Assembly (NCBI RefSeq): GCF_904846315.1
Contig: NZ_CAJHAF010000001.1
Coordinates: 372,001-436,000 of the forward strand
Reading direction: 5' to 3'
Source: Psychrobacter jeotgali
GTDB lineage: Bacteria; Pseudomonadota; Gammaproteobacteria; Pseudomonadales; Moraxellaceae
Length of the DNA stretch: 64,000 nt
A model generated the notes under the pieces. That model had not been told where the DNA came from and did no database searches. It saw only the letters and a program-made list of their open reading frames with translations. Positions 19,878-29,508 of the stretch are shown here, piece by piece. Numbering within the stretch: the stretch's first letter is position 1; each line of letters begins with the position of its first letter. The translations under genes and the position numbers were made by a program.

Positions 19878-20759
19878 TCAAAGCTGCGCCAGCTCGGCTT
19901 GTAAGGATTCTAGCTCCACTTGTTTGTTAGCATTGGGACGTACGCTTAGCTGCTTCTCTAGTTTTTTAATTTTGCTACGTAATCTGGCAGCGGCAATGGT
20001 ATCTTTAGCTTGCTGTTCGCTAATATCCAAAGTTTGAGAGGCGGCGTTATTGAGCTTGGCCTCAACCATACTGACCACCGGCTTAGTGTTGCTACTATCA
20101 GTCAGCTGCTTGGTGACCCGCTTAAGATGCGTATGATAACGTTGACGCAGATCAGTTTGCTCTTGCTCACGCTCAGTAGTGGTTATTTGGCGCTCAATAG
20201 GTAGCAAATCAATACAATCGACGGGGCAGGGAGCGATACATAACTCACAGCCTGTACATAAGTCGGTAAAAATAGTATGCATATGTTTGCCGGTACCGAC
20301 GATAGCGTCTACAGGGCAGGCGGGAATGCATTTGGTACAGCCAATACAGTCCTCTTCACGGATAATAGCTCTTACTTCTTGCGGACGTTTGGTTACAGGG
20401 TCTGTAGACCACTGTGAGGGTGCTGCAGACAGCGGTGATTTTTCTTTAGTAGTGAGAATTTGATAAATAGCATCGGTAACTGGCTGACCGCCAGGGACGC
20501 ATTTGTTATAAGCTTCGCCCTCGACCACGATAGCGGTAGCATAGGGCAGACAGCCATCGGGGTGTTCGCAAAGTCCACACTGAGTTTGCGGTAGGCAAGC
20601 ATCAACCTGTGCAATTTTTACTTGAGTTGCAGTAGGTTGCCTATTTAGAGCTAATGCATCAAATAAAATAGGCAATTCAGTAAGGCGCGTAGGAGTAGCA
20701 CGACTCTCATGGCTATGCATCGTCATATCAATATCGTGACTGGGTATGAAGTCTGTCAT
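19878..20759 (-). CDS. rsxB: RnfB/RsxB-like ferredoxin, stand-alone
   Basis: A 293-residue multi-cluster iron-sulfur protein. Residues about 50-100 form the RnfB-type cluster domain (QTQCGLCEHPDGCLPYA followed by NKCVPGG). Two [4Fe-4S] ferredoxin motifs follow: CIGCTKCIPACPVDAIVG and CTGCELCIAPCPVDCIDL. A charged, probably coiled-coil tail (about 195-293) is extra to the family. The hydrophobic N-terminal anchor of true RnfB is absent, and no other Rnf/Rsx subunits are nearby, so a soluble electron-transfer role is inferred. The gene precedes nth, the neighbour of complete rnf operons, which suggests loss of the other subunits. Confidence 0.85.
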   Translation of the reverse strand: MTDFIPSHDIDMTMHSHESRATPTRLTELPILFDALALNRQPTATQVKIAQVDACLPQTQCGLCEHPDGCLPYATAIVVEGEAYNKCVPGGQPVTDAIYQILTTKEKSPLSAAPSQWSTDPVTKRPQEVRAIIREEDCIGCTKCIPACPVDAIVGTGKHMHTIFTDLCTGCELCIAPCPVDCIDLLPIERQITTTEREQEQTDLRQRYHTHLKRVTKQLTDSSNTKPVVSMVEAKLNNAASQTLDISEQQAKDTIAAARLRSKIKKLEKQLSVRPNANKQVELESLQAELAQL

Positions 20760-20898
20760 AAAATCTAAAGTATTTATCCTGATTTTTAAAGCAAAAGCGT
20801 GTTTTTCAAGAGTGCTTTTAAAGTAATAATAGTATGAGCATTAGCTGCATTCATAAAGGTTAGTCATTAATAGTCTACTATAGAAGGATAATCAACTA

Positions 20899-21960
20899 TT
20901 ACAGGCCAGCCTTTTTATCCTTTTGCTCTTGAATAATTTGGGCGATAAGTTCATGCGCAATACTGCCTTTTGGCGGTATCTTCGGCAGATTTGAGAGGTC
21001 AAAGAAGGCAGCATGAGACAGCTCAGACTCTTGCCAAACGATATCGCCGCTACTGTACGCGGCTCTAAATCCTAGCATTAGGTTAGAAGGGAACGGCCAA
21101 GGCTGACTGCTCACATAGCGGATATCTTTTAGGGTGATACCAACCTCTTCTTCAACTTCACGTACCACCGCATGCTCCAAACTCTCACCCACCTCTACAA
21201 AGCCTGCCAGTAATCCGTATTGTAAGGGTCGAATTTTCTGCCCATGCCGATGATGCTGCGCCAATAGAATTTGGGTCTCACCAGTAGTAGGATTAGGACG
21301 AGTAATAGCGGTGATAATACAAGGCTGTACCCGAGGATATTGACGCAGTTGGCAGGCAGGGCATACCATCGCCCGTTCACCAAGCTTTGCATGATCAACA
21401 GGACTGCTACAGCGACTACAAAACTGGGTATCAGCTTGCCATCGCAGTAATTGTATGGCCTGACTCAATTGATCCGCAATAGCGACGGGTAGCACAACAA
21501 TCAGCTGTCGATAACTTATAAATTCAAACTGGCTAAACTGAGAACCCACACTATCTGCAGAGCTTATTACATTTGCTTCCCTAACTTCAGGTATAGCAAT
21601 ATGGTGCGCTAGGGCGTAGTCAGAAGTGATGGCAAAGGTAGCTGGTGCATCTAAGCGCTGGTCTTGCTCTACCTTTAACTTATTATCTTTACTCTCATTT
21701 ATCCAGTGCTTTGGCGCTAAGCTTGCTAATAACGTTACTCGACCAATTTGATAGCGTTGATTATGGTCACTGCTCTTTATAGCACCCGAATCAGCGTTGG
21801 TGTTATACAAAGGTGGATCAAGAGCAGGTAGCGAAACTTGATAGGGCCACCAGCCATCATTGGTTTGACGACACAAAATAGTATCGCCGTGTAGTACAAA
21901 AGCGCTAGACATTGCTAAAATCCGGAAAGTATAAAAGTGTTGATTGAATTCATATCGCAA
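20899..21960 (-). CDS. nudC: NAD(+) diphosphatase / NADH pyrophosphatase, NudC
   Basis: Hydrolyses NAD(H) to NMN(H) and AMP, and in E. coli removes NAD caps from RNA. It has an N-terminal domain, a four-Cys zinc ribbon (CSRCSSPVDH then CPAC) and a Nudix box GFVEVGESLEHAVVREVEEEVG with the catalytic glutamates, followed by the NudC-specific SQPWPFPSN motif. It is 353 residues from the first ATG. A start at 21912 (MSSAFVLHGD) is also reasonable, since the first 16 residues look non-homologous and neither start has a strong ribosome site. The N-terminal domain is longer than in E. coli (257 residues in all). It lies 34 bases after fimL in the same orientation. Confidence 0.93.
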   Translation of the reverse strand: MRYEFNQHFYTFRILAMSSAFVLHGDTILCRQTNDGWWPYQVSLPALDPPLYNTNADSGAIKSSDHNQRYQIGRVTLLASLAPKHWINESKDNKLKVEQDQRLDAPATFAITSDYALAHHIAIPEVREANVISSADSVGSQFSQFEFISYRQLIVVLPVAIADQLSQAIQLLRWQADTQFCSRCSSPVDHAKLGERAMVCPACQLRQYPRVQPCIITAITRPNPTTGETQILLAQHHRHGQKIRPLQYGLLAGFVEVGESLEHAVVREVEEEVGITLKDIRYVSSQPWPFPSNLMLGFRAAYSSGDIVWQESELSHAAFFDLSNLPKIPPKGSIAHELIAQIIQEQKDKKAGL

Positions 21961-21994
21961 AGCTTCATTATACGATAAAAATTAAAAATGGCCC

Positions 21995-23677
21995 TTAGGC
22001 AGCAAGTAAACGATTGAGACCGCGTTGACCTATCTCTAATGAGCGCTTATTGACGGGATGGTTGCTCTCAAAACCATTGAGCTGATAGTCCACCGCCATC
22101 ATAGTATCCGCTATATGAGCGAGCATATCATCGGCAATACCACGATCATTCGCTAGGCGCTGTTCTACATTAGTTGCCAGTTGGTTAAATAAGCTGGCTG
22201 GCAAAGGCAGGTGTAAAAAATGCATGGCACCAGCTACTTGACGCATCATAGTAGGAATATTCTCTAGATTTAACGGTTCACGGCTGTCATCTACCAAGTA
22301 ATCATTAATAGCCTGCTCCGCACTAGCGATAGCGGTACGACTTTCTTGGATTAAAATGTCGTAGGCGCTATTGAGCTGGTGCAATGAGATGTTCTGGTTA
22401 TGAAGAGGTAGGTTGATGGCTCCTGGGGTATGCATTTCCGCCATTTTTATAGTCGCATTTTCTGCACCTACTAACGCCAATAATAAGTGATCAAAGTCAT
22501 CAGAGGTTGGCGTTTGCCACTGGGCAACCGCATGGGCCGCTTCTTTTAACAAAACTGCCGCATCATTTAAGCATAATAACTTAAAAGCTGAGCTTAACGA
22601 GATTAAGTCAGCTGCTATTTGAGCAGCTTGCATAGTAGCGGTGTTTATCAAGTCACCACGTGCGTAGCTATCTACATTGTCTTTGATGGTGTTAATTTGC
22701 TGCTGAATTAAGTCTTTTAAAGTATCAGCGACTTCTCGGTTAGGACCCATCAAAAACCGTTTGCTTTGTTTATACTGTGAGGACTCTAGTTGATTGAGCT
22801 TATATTGCTCGCGTAATACTTGTGCCTGCTGATTATCACGCTGGCAAGCAAAGCTAACCAAATCTGCAAACCTAGTATCCATCACTGGCAGATAGCTACA
22901 GAACTGCTGCTCTAAATAAATGAGTGTATGCTTTTGTTTTGAGCTTAAAGGTAGGGCTGATGCAATATCGGTCAGCGCCGCTGAGGCTGCTTGCCAAAAT
23001 AAGCGATTGCTGTGAGCGGCGATCAGCGCACAAGCGGCACTCATTGCCGCCAGCTTGCGCTGTTCTTCTGCATTTACTGATCCACCTTTATTGGTTAAAG
23101 CCACGACTAGCCCACTGCGATAAGCCTGAGTGAGCAAGTCGCGATCAACGCTAAGCTCAGTTAATGGCTGAAAGTTATGTTCAGGATTGGCAATACTAAT
23201 GCTGCTACTATCAAAATTAGTAAAATAATCTGCCGCTATATTTTCTTGCTCACTATGCTCTCTTAATTTATTAATAATAGGCAGTAATAAAGTAGGTTCG
23301 ACCATCTCAGTTAGCAGCACAAATTCAACATAACGATCTAGGATCATAATAGCTTCTGATAGATCCATAATCAGCGCCGCATCGTTATTATCAGCAGAGT
23401 TATAAAGCTGCTGTAATCCCTGAGCAATGGCACTACTCAAAATCTTGCCCCCTTTTAAGGCAATAACTTCAAAGATAGCCGATAGCTGTTGTAATACCTC
23501 GATGGAGTCTAACAATAGCAGTGACTGGGTATGATCATCGTTGAATCTACGTAGATGAGCTTCCGTATCTTTGAGGGTCGCCATAATCTCGTCGTGTAAT
23601 AAATGCAGCGACGGTAGATCAAGATTAGTAATACTAAAGGTTGGGGCAGAGAAGGTGGTTTGCTCAGATTGGCTCAT
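21995..23677 (-). CDS. fimL: FimL-like type IV pilus/twitching regulator (ChpA N-terminus-like)
   Basis: A 560-residue helical cytosolic protein without membrane segments or catalytic motifs. Its N-terminus (LRRFNDDHTQSLLLLDSIEVLQQLSAIFEVIALKGG) and the LLPIINKLRE segment near residue 130 match the pattern of Pseudomonas FimL and the N-terminal part of ChpA, and FimL has nearly the same length. It resembles Hpt domains, but I see no clear phosphorylatable His. Known FimL supports cAMP-Vfr signalling and twitching. The assignment rests on recognised pattern and size, not alignment; another ChpA-derived helical protein is the alternative. Confidence 0.68.
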   Translation of the reverse strand: MSQSEQTTFSAPTFSITNLDLPSLHLLHDEIMATLKDTEAHLRRFNDDHTQSLLLLDSIEVLQQLSAIFEVIALKGGKILSSAIAQGLQQLYNSADNNDAALIMDLSEAIMILDRYVEFVLLTEMVEPTLLLPIINKLREHSEQENIAADYFTNFDSSSISIANPEHNFQPLTELSVDRDLLTQAYRSGLVVALTNKGGSVNAEEQRKLAAMSAACALIAAHSNRLFWQAASAALTDIASALPLSSKQKHTLIYLEQQFCSYLPVMDTRFADLVSFACQRDNQQAQVLREQYKLNQLESSQYKQSKRFLMGPNREVADTLKDLIQQQINTIKDNVDSYARGDLINTATMQAAQIAADLISLSSAFKLLCLNDAAVLLKEAAHAVAQWQTPTSDDFDHLLLALVGAENATIKMAEMHTPGAINLPLHNQNISLHQLNSAYDILIQESRTAIASAEQAINDYLVDDSREPLNLENIPTMMRQVAGAMHFLHLPLPASLFNQLATNVEQRLANDRGIADDMLAHIADTMMAVDYQLNGFESNHPVNKRSLEIGQRGLNRLLAA

Positions 23678-23769
23678 AGCTATTTTTCCATAAAAGACTG
23701 ATGATTAACGGTTATCGGTAAAGGTCTGCTGAAATTTAGAGCGCGCTTAAAATATACTAATAGTCTGAA

Positions 23770-25410
23770 TTACCAATCTGAGAGCTTGGCGGTAATGTCA
23801 GGATAGTCATCCGCTAAGCTAGTAAACCATTGCTCATTGGCACTGCGATCGGCTTTGGATGCTAGCAGTAATGAGGCCAGCTCAGCAAAGTTAGCATGAG
23901 CGGTCTGACCACCCTCTGTTTGTACGTCTTCTTCAATCGCTAATGCCACCTGTCCACCGGTCATTGCCAAATAGACTTCAGCTAAAATCTCTGAGTCAAG
24001 TAAAGCGCCGTGAAAGGTCCGGTCTTGCTTACCTACGTCTAATCGACGTACCAAGGCATCAAGAGTGTTTTTTTGCCCCGGATATTGCTGTTTTGCCATC
24101 GCTAGTGAGTCGGTGACTTTGACTCGCTGAGCAAAGTCAGTCATCCCCACTTTGCCAAACTCCATAGATAAAAAGTTCATATCGAACGTAGCATTGTGAG
24201 CGATGATCTCAGCGCCATCCATAAAGTCATATAGCGACTGAGCGACCTGATCAAAGGTGGGCTTGTCGGCTAAAAAGGCTTCAGAGATACCATGAATACG
24301 GATAACTTCCTCGTCCATACCGCGCTGCGGATTGATATAGACGTGCAGTTTCTCCCCAGTGAACTTACGTCCGATCAGCTCGACGATACCCACTTCAATG
24401 ATACGGTCGCCTTTAAGCGCATCAAGTCCTGTGGTTTCAGTATCCATAATCAGTTGCCGATTGGCTTCATTTTTATGAATAGGTTGAGGCAATAGTGGCT
24501 GAAAATGGGGGTTGGCCCGACTGGTATCGCCATCGAACTTTGGAGCGTCGACTGCAGTATCGCTGTCTATCGCTGCGTCATTTATTAATGAGTTTTCTAC
24601 AGAATTATTTATGGCCATATTATCGCTACTTCGTGACGCTATTGGAGGGCTGCTATTATGAGGGTTAGCATTTGTACTATTATTATTTCTACTGCTATCA
24701 ATAGTATCTATTACGGCGCTATCTAACAAGCGCTCATTTATAGCATTTTCGGCTAACAAACCATCATCGAGCTCATCATCCAGCTCATTATCGAAGGCAT
24801 CAAGACCTAAAGGGTCACTGAATAACCAGTCATTATCAACCGCTTCAGCAGCAGGCAAGTCATCATTCGAGGTTAGATGCGGTTTTTTTTTAGCCATTAG
24901 ATCATTATTATCTTTTGATAAAGTCGCATTATTTGAGGCGCTACTCGATGTGACGCCCAGATTGGCCAGCTCGTCCGCTTTTTCGTTACCCGCATGACCA
25001 GCGTGACCTTTTACCCAGTGCCAATCTACTTTACGGCCTTGGCATAACTCATCGAGCTGTTGCCAGAGATCTTGGTTGGCTACTGGCTTTTTACTTGCGG
25101 TCTTCCAGCCGCGTTTTTTCCAACCTTCAATCCAGTCAGTGATACCGTTTTTGACATAGCTTGAGTCGGTCCAAATCTCCAGCGTAACCTCAGGCGAGCT
25201 ATGCTGTAGCGCTTGTATAGCGCCCATTAACTCCATGCGGTTATTGGTAGTCTCGGCTTCACCGCCATAAAGGTCTTGAGTATGACCATCGCTGAATATA
25301 AGATGAGCGCCCCAACCGCCAGCGCCTGGATTACCTTTACAAGCACCATCAGTATAGGCAATGGTGGTGTTTTTCTTGGCGGCCATAGGATCGGTAACGT
25401 TATCTGACAT
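23770..25410 (-). CDS. rnhA/dnaQ: RNase HI - DNA polymerase III epsilon (DnaQ) fusion
   Basis: One 546-residue frame carries two enzymes. Residues 14-155 are RNase HI, with the catalytic acids D21 ([10 protein letters not shown]), E60 (NNRMEL), D82 (WTDSSY) and D146 (NEKADELA). Residues about 318-546 are the proofreading exonuclease: ExoI D323/E325 (MDTETTGLD), ExoII D410 (HNATFDMNF), ExoIII H467/D472 (HGALLDSE). Q487 starts QVALAI, which sits where E. coli epsilon has its beta-clamp motif. The roughly 155-residue linker is Asp/Asn/Ser-rich and looks disordered. In E. coli the two genes are adjacent but separate and divergent. No frameshift or internal strong start was seen, though internal initiation cannot be excluded. 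Confidence 0.95.
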   Translation of the reverse strand: MSDNVTDPMAAKKNTTIAYTDGACKGNPGAGGWGAHLIFSDGHTQDLYGGEAETTNNRMELMGAIQALQHSSPEVTLEIWTDSSYVKNGITDWIEGWKKRGWKTASKKPVANQDLWQQLDELCQGRKVDWHWVKGHAGHAGNEKADELANLGVTSSSASNNATLSKDNNDLMAKKKPHLTSNDDLPAAEAVDNDWLFSDPLGLDAFDNELDDELDDGLLAENAINERLLDSAVIDTIDSSRNNNSTNANPHNSSPPIASRSSDNMAINNSVENSLINDAAIDSDTAVDAPKFDGDTSRANPHFQPLLPQPIHKNEANRQLIMDTETTGLDALKGDRIIEVGIVELIGRKFTGEKLHVYINPQRGMDEEVIRIHGISEAFLADKPTFDQVAQSLYDFMDGAEIIAHNATFDMNFLSMEFGKVGMTDFAQRVKVTDSLAMAKQQYPGQKNTLDALVRRLDVGKQDRTFHGALLDSEILAEVYLAMTGGQVALAIEEDVQTEGGQTAHANFAELASLLLASKADRSANEQWFTSLADDYPDITAKLSDW

Positions 25411-25696
25411 ATAAACTCATTGGATTTAATAGTAATTGATCATTTAATTGCACAGGGCTTGATTATAACAAATCCATGACTAACATGGGGGAGTCTGTAG
25501 ACGCAAAATTCATTGTAGTAGCGTTAGTTTTTTTAAGTAACTTGGCTATATAAATCAATAGCACCAAAAAAGATAAAGCTAAATATCAGCACGGCAGCCG
25601 TTTGCTTTCTGCTAAAATAAGCGCCATAGAGGCAGCTGATTTTAGTTTAAGCTGTTTCGGGTCTGCTTCATCCCTTTTAAATAGGATAATCTCATT

Positions 25697-26263
25697 ATGT
25701 TCAGGCGTCTAGATAGGCTTAGCAGCGCAAATAATATATCCAATAAGCTATTGATTGGGCTTACAGCTAGTGCTTTATTGCTGGCAGGCTGTAATAATAG
25801 CAGTACCGCTATTGATAATAGCACGGCTGACAACGCCGCTGCGGCAGATGTCTCCGTATTTGAGGGTTGCTATACCGTTAGTATGACTGAGCCTGCCCAA
25901 ATCAAGGTCAGTCAGCAAGCGGGTGCTTGGGTAATGCAGATGAAAGAGCCTGCAAATGCCAATCGCGTATGGGATGATCCAGAGGCTTTGGAAGTGCTCG
26001 ACAAGTCAACCCTACCTGAGTTTTTCTCCATTGATCCTGATAATGTCGATGCGGTGATTGCGCGTCCTGATCGAGTGCTAGTGATGGCGCACGTCAAGCC
26101 GGTGTATGCCAATATTGATCCGCTATTAGATAGCGAGTATTTATCTTATATTTATAAAGGCGCAAACACCATTTATCGCGTAGATTGTGACGAGGTTAAT
26201 ACCGATATATTGGCCAATCCTCATGCCAATATAGTTATTGATAATGTGAATCAAGAGAGTTGA
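25697..26263 (+). CDS. Hypothetical lipoprotein
   Basis: A 188-residue protein with a signal peptide ending in a good lipobox, LLAGC, about residue 32, then a Ser/Thr/Asn/Asp-rich linker. The mature part (VFEGCYTVSMTEPAQIKVSQQ, DRVLVMAHVKPVYANIDP, IYRVDCDEV) contains two Cys that may form a disulfide. I do not recognise the family. It is probably exposed on the inner leaflet of the outer membrane. The start has AGGA nine bases upstream. It is a single gene divergent from rnhA-dnaQ and followed by a dispersed repeat. Confidence 0.75.
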   Translation: MFRRLDRLSSANNISNKLLIGLTASALLLAGCNNSSTAIDNSTADNAAAADVSVFEGCYTVSMTEPAQIKVSQQAGAWVMQMKEPANANRVWDDPEALEVLDKSTLPEFFSIDPDNVDAVIARPDRVLVMAHVKPVYANIDPLLDSEYLSYIYKGANTIYRVDCDEVNTDILANPHANIVIDNVNQES

Positions 26264-26276
26264 TAGCAGGCTTTGC

Positions 26277-26419
26277 TATAGTTGATGCCAAATTAAATAA
26301 ATACACTAAACTATAGCGCTAGACTGGAACAAATTTCACTTGCGTGCTGTGTCGTTGCAGCCAGAGGCTGCGCAAAATTCGTCCCAGTCTAGCTGTATCT
26401 TTTTTATATTGACCTGACT
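26277..26419. repeat. Dispersed hairpin repeat, copy 2
   Basis: Resembles 536-650. The stem here is GCTAGACTGG (26318-26327) with CCAGTCTAGC (26384-26393), perfect over ten pairs and covarying with copy 1. A second small hairpin (CAGCC/GGCTG) lies in the extra internal segment that copy 1 lacks. It directly follows the stop codon of the lipoprotein gene. Confidence 0.75.
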
Positions 26420-26554
26420 ATAGCTAAAATAATGCTTATAGCTGAGTCACTTTAAAAGGCTTACCACTCAGTAGTACGTGGCTAAATATGTCAGTTTTAT
26501 TTGGGATTGACTATACAATATAGTAGTGATCGTTAAGAGATAGAGTTAAATAAT

Positions 26555-26860
26555 ATGAATTTTTTGGGTTATGTAGTATTGGGTGGATTGTCTTATGCAG
26601 CGGGTTGGGCGATACGTATCTATGTGCTCGACAAACAGCCCGAGCCTGAGCAGCCTTATAACTTGAAGCATCCAGCTATTTTGGGCTACTTAGGTGGGTT
26701 CTTTATTATTATGTTGATGGTTTCATGGCTGCTTGGACGTTATGTACTCGGTCATGTCCATATTGATATCCCTTTTATTATAGTAAATAGCTTGGTTGCC
26801 ACTTTTGTTTATTCATTTGGACTCAATCCAGAAAAGGCACGTTACGACATACCGGATTAA
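26555..26860 (+). CDS. Small hypothetical membrane protein
   Basis: A 101-residue protein with about three membrane segments: near residues 3-20 (FLGYVVLGGLSYAAGWAI), 44-64 (LGYLGGFFIIMLMVSWLLG) and 73-91 (IDIPFIIVNSLVATFVYSF). A Pro/Glu-rich loop (KQPEPEQPYN) links the first two. No family is recognised and no residues suggest catalysis. It is convergent with the YkvA-family gene 18 bases away and has no clear operon partner. Confidence 0.65.
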   Translation: MNFLGYVVLGGLSYAAGWAIRIYVLDKQPEPEQPYNLKHPAILGYLGGFFIIMLMVSWLLGRYVLGHVHIDIPFIIVNSLVATFVYSFGLNPEKARYDIPD

Positions 26861-26878
26861 GAAATGTCACCGTGACTT

Positions 26879-27298
26879 TTAAGCTTTTTTATTAAGATCA
26901 GTCGTATTCTTAGACTTAGGGGTGGACTGACGTAGTTTCCATATTTGATACTTTTGCAAATCCTTTTCGGCTAACTTTAAGCAAAAGGTCAGCACTATAG
27001 CGTCATCGATGTAGCCGATAAAAGGGATAAAGTCTGGAATGATATCGATAGGGTTGAGGATATATAACAAGGCGACGACGACAGCGGACATGCTTCTATA
27101 AGGGATGTCAGTATAGTTGCCTTGATAATAATCTTTGGCTAAACTCAAAAACAGCACCAAATCTTTAGCAAAGCGCTCAAGGTAGCTGCTATCTTGTAGT
27201 TTCTCTTTGAGCTTCTCCTCTTCATTGATAATATACTCTAAATCGGTATCAAGGACTTCATCAAGGTCTTCATTATCATAGTTGTCTTTAGCACTCAA
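26879..27298 (-). CDS. YkvA family protein (DUF1232)
   Basis: 139 residues. The DUF1232 core is RSMSAVVVALLYILNPIDIIPDFIPFIGYIDDAIVLTF, a helical hairpin with the invariant NPIDxIPDxIP motif, flanked by charged helices. The N-terminal third is strongly acidic. Members are small membrane-associated proteins of unknown role. The gene is isolated, with a 297-base spacer on its 5' side in which I see no structure. Confidence 0.85.
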   Translation of the reverse strand: MSAKDNYDNEDLDEVLDTDLEYIINEEEKLKEKLQDSSYLERFAKDLVLFLSLAKDYYQGNYTDIPYRSMSAVVVALLYILNPIDIIPDFIPFIGYIDDAIVLTFCLKLAEKDLQKYQIWKLRQSTPKSKNTTDLNKKA

Positions 27299-27595
27299 AA
27301 CCTTCTCCTCATTTAACAGCAGTAATAGGACTACATTTATAATTACACTATAGCAAGCATAACCGCCAACGCCAAACAGGGTTGTTTAGCTAATTGTTGT
27401 TTATAGTAATCCGCATTTTTAATAAGAATACTTCAATGGTATACCCTTTTAACGCTACTTTTTAACAAAACTCTCTTTATTAAATACTATTAAGTGTTGT
27501 TTGTAATAATTCATGGATAGGTTTTAGTTATAGACATTTAAAAGCCAGCTTTTAAGCGTTAGTTTTCATATAAGATTTCAAAGGTAATAAATAAT

Positions 27596-28846
27596 ATGTC
27601 GTCATCGTCTCAATCATCAGCCCCGCCGACTCTGAACCCACTTAACCGCCGCAAGTTTTTAACCAAAATGGGGATAGGGGCAGCACTCAGTGTTGTTCAT
27701 AGTCAAGGTATGGCGGATACTTTAGTTAATACCGATACGATTGAGCAAAATGATGCTCGTTCACAGCTGACTAAAGATGATCTGCCTCTATCGTTAATAG
27801 ATAACAAACCGCTATCTGAGTCTAATGAACTCCAAAGCAGATGTATAATTCCTAGTATTGAGACACGTTTGTTTGCCAGCTCTAATGTAGGTAGTAATAA
27901 TAACCGTAATCAATTGGCTTTAGAGCGCTTAGCTTGCGCCGGATTTAAAGTGCAAAACCCAACTATTACCGAACGCCAGTATTTGCGCTTTGCTGGCACT
28001 GATGCCCAGCGTGTCAGTGATCTACAAAACCTAGCCACGGGTGCCATAGCCATGCCTAAACTGCTGATGGCGGTGCGTGGAGGATATGGCGCCATGCGTT
28101 TATTACCCGCAGTTGACTGGCTGACTTTGGGCCGTATTATGGCAGAGCGGGGCACTATATTGACTGGTTTTAGCGATGTGACCGCTATTCAATGCGCGTT
28201 ACTGGCTCAAGGAAAAATGAGCTCACTTGCCGCCCCGATGCTCTATAGTGAATTTGGCAAAGCTAATCCTGATAAAGTAAGTTGCCAGCAATTTGTAGAA
28301 GCCCTTATTAACCCAAACCTAAGCATTGAGGTGCAAAATGCCAATCTGACTAGCAAGCAGTTACCAACGATTTTAGCCAGTGATAGTGATAACACTCAAA
28401 CTTTAAATGGGACGATTTGGGGTGGCAATTTGAGTGTGGTATCGGCTCTAGCGGGCAGTAAGTATTTACCTCGTATCGATGGCGGTATTGTGTTCTTAGA
28501 AGATGTCGGCGAGCAGCCCTATCGAGTTGAGCGCATGCTATATGATCTGTATTTAGCGGAGGTGTTCAAGAATCAACAAGCTATTGTCTTCGGAGCCATA
28601 TCAGCGACCGGTGAAGACGGCTACGATGCTCGCTATGATGTGGCCACGGTGATTCGCCAATTACATAAGCTCACAGGCTTGCCTATTTATAACGGGATGA
28701 GCTTTGGTCATATCAATCAAAAACACAGTTTCCCATTAGGCGCCCAGTGTGAGATAACGCCAAATACTATTGGGGGATACCAACTAACCTTTGCAAACTA
28801 TCCTACTATAGAAGCGCATACTATCCATGCTGAAGGGCTATGGTAA
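27596..28846 (+). CDS. LD-carboxypeptidase (S66 family, LdcA-like), probable Tat substrate
   Basis: A 416-residue serine peptidase expected to cut the L-Lys(mDap)-D-Ala bond of murein tetrapeptides. The N-terminus has a twin-arginine pattern, NRRKFLTKMG, and a hydrophobic stretch ending in SQGMA, so it is probably periplasmic, unlike cytosolic E. coli LdcA. The S66 core shows RGGYGAMRLLP, nucleophilic Ser in GFSDVTA, IWGGNLSV, Glu in FLEDVGEQPYRVERML and the catalytic His in MSFGHINQKHSFPLGA. About 70 residues after the signal are extra. It stands alone. Confidence 0.87.
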   Translation: MSSSSQSSAPPTLNPLNRRKFLTKMGIGAALSVVHSQGMADTLVNTDTIEQNDARSQLTKDDLPLSLIDNKPLSESNELQSRCIIPSIETRLFASSNVGSNNNRNQLALERLACAGFKVQNPTITERQYLRFAGTDAQRVSDLQNLATGAIAMPKLLMAVRGGYGAMRLLPAVDWLTLGRIMAERGTILTGFSDVTAIQCALLAQGKMSSLAAPMLYSEFGKANPDKVSCQQFVEALINPNLSIEVQNANLTSKQLPTILASDSDNTQTLNGTIWGGNLSVVSALAGSKYLPRIDGGIVFLEDVGEQPYRVERMLYDLYLAEVFKNQQAIVFGAISATGEDGYDARYDVATVIRQLHKLTGLPIYNGMSFGHINQKHSFPLGAQCEITPNTIGGYQLTFANYPTIEAHTIHAEGLW

Positions 28847-29508
28847 TAGTTCAGCATGAAGATAAAACAGATAGCCTCGGCTTTCAAGCTTTTTTACCAG
28901 ATTGACATTTTCATCCCAAGCTAAAATATTTGAAGCTTCCAAAGGGAAGATAAGCTTGCGCACCAAAACTCAAATTTGCGCCATCACTATGGCGCTGTGT
29001 CATCATACCTTGATAATTAGCAAGGTAACCCTTTAGATTTTAAAATTATTTTTTAGTTTATCTTATAAAACCTTGATGATTTGATAGGTTATTAAAAAGT
29101 CGAGCTCTATCTTAGTCAAGCTGATATAAAAGTGGATTATAAACTACTCCTTGATAAAATCCTCTAAACTAAGTATTAAACTAATCAACGAGCTCACCAT
29201 TTAATTTGCTGCTAAAAGGTATTTTTAGTCACTCACAATATTTTAAATTTGTCAACCATAATAAGTATGGGCGGTATTTTCTAGGGTATTAACGGTCTTA
29301 ATGCTACTATAAATTAGTAAACAATTATCTGCTAAATTTAACCTATTATTTATATTCAATTTTATTTATATATAATAATACTAAAAATATCAATGACTTA
29401 CGAATGAAAAATAATGGCTGTTATAAATCAATGTTTACTTTTTTTATAACCAAGCTATAATTGCCCGACCGAAACAAGGTTACAAATATATTTTTTAAGG
29501 TAATAAAA
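28847..29508 (+). promoter_or_regulatory. Long AT-rich leader/promoter region of the fimbrial operon
   Basis: This 660-base spacer has no credible coding region. Two compact hairpins lie at 28978-28995 (GCGCCAT/ATGGCGC) and 29007-29026 (ACCTTG/CAAGGT). From 29280 to 29460 it is extremely AT-rich, as is common for H-NS-silenced fimbrial promoters. I looked for flanking inverted repeats of a phase-invertible promoter and found none. Confidence 0.5.

Noticed and set aside
28847..29508. Phase-invertible promoter of the fimbrial operon
   Set aside because: No pair of inverted repeats flanking a promoter-sized segment and no tyrosine recombinase gene next to it.
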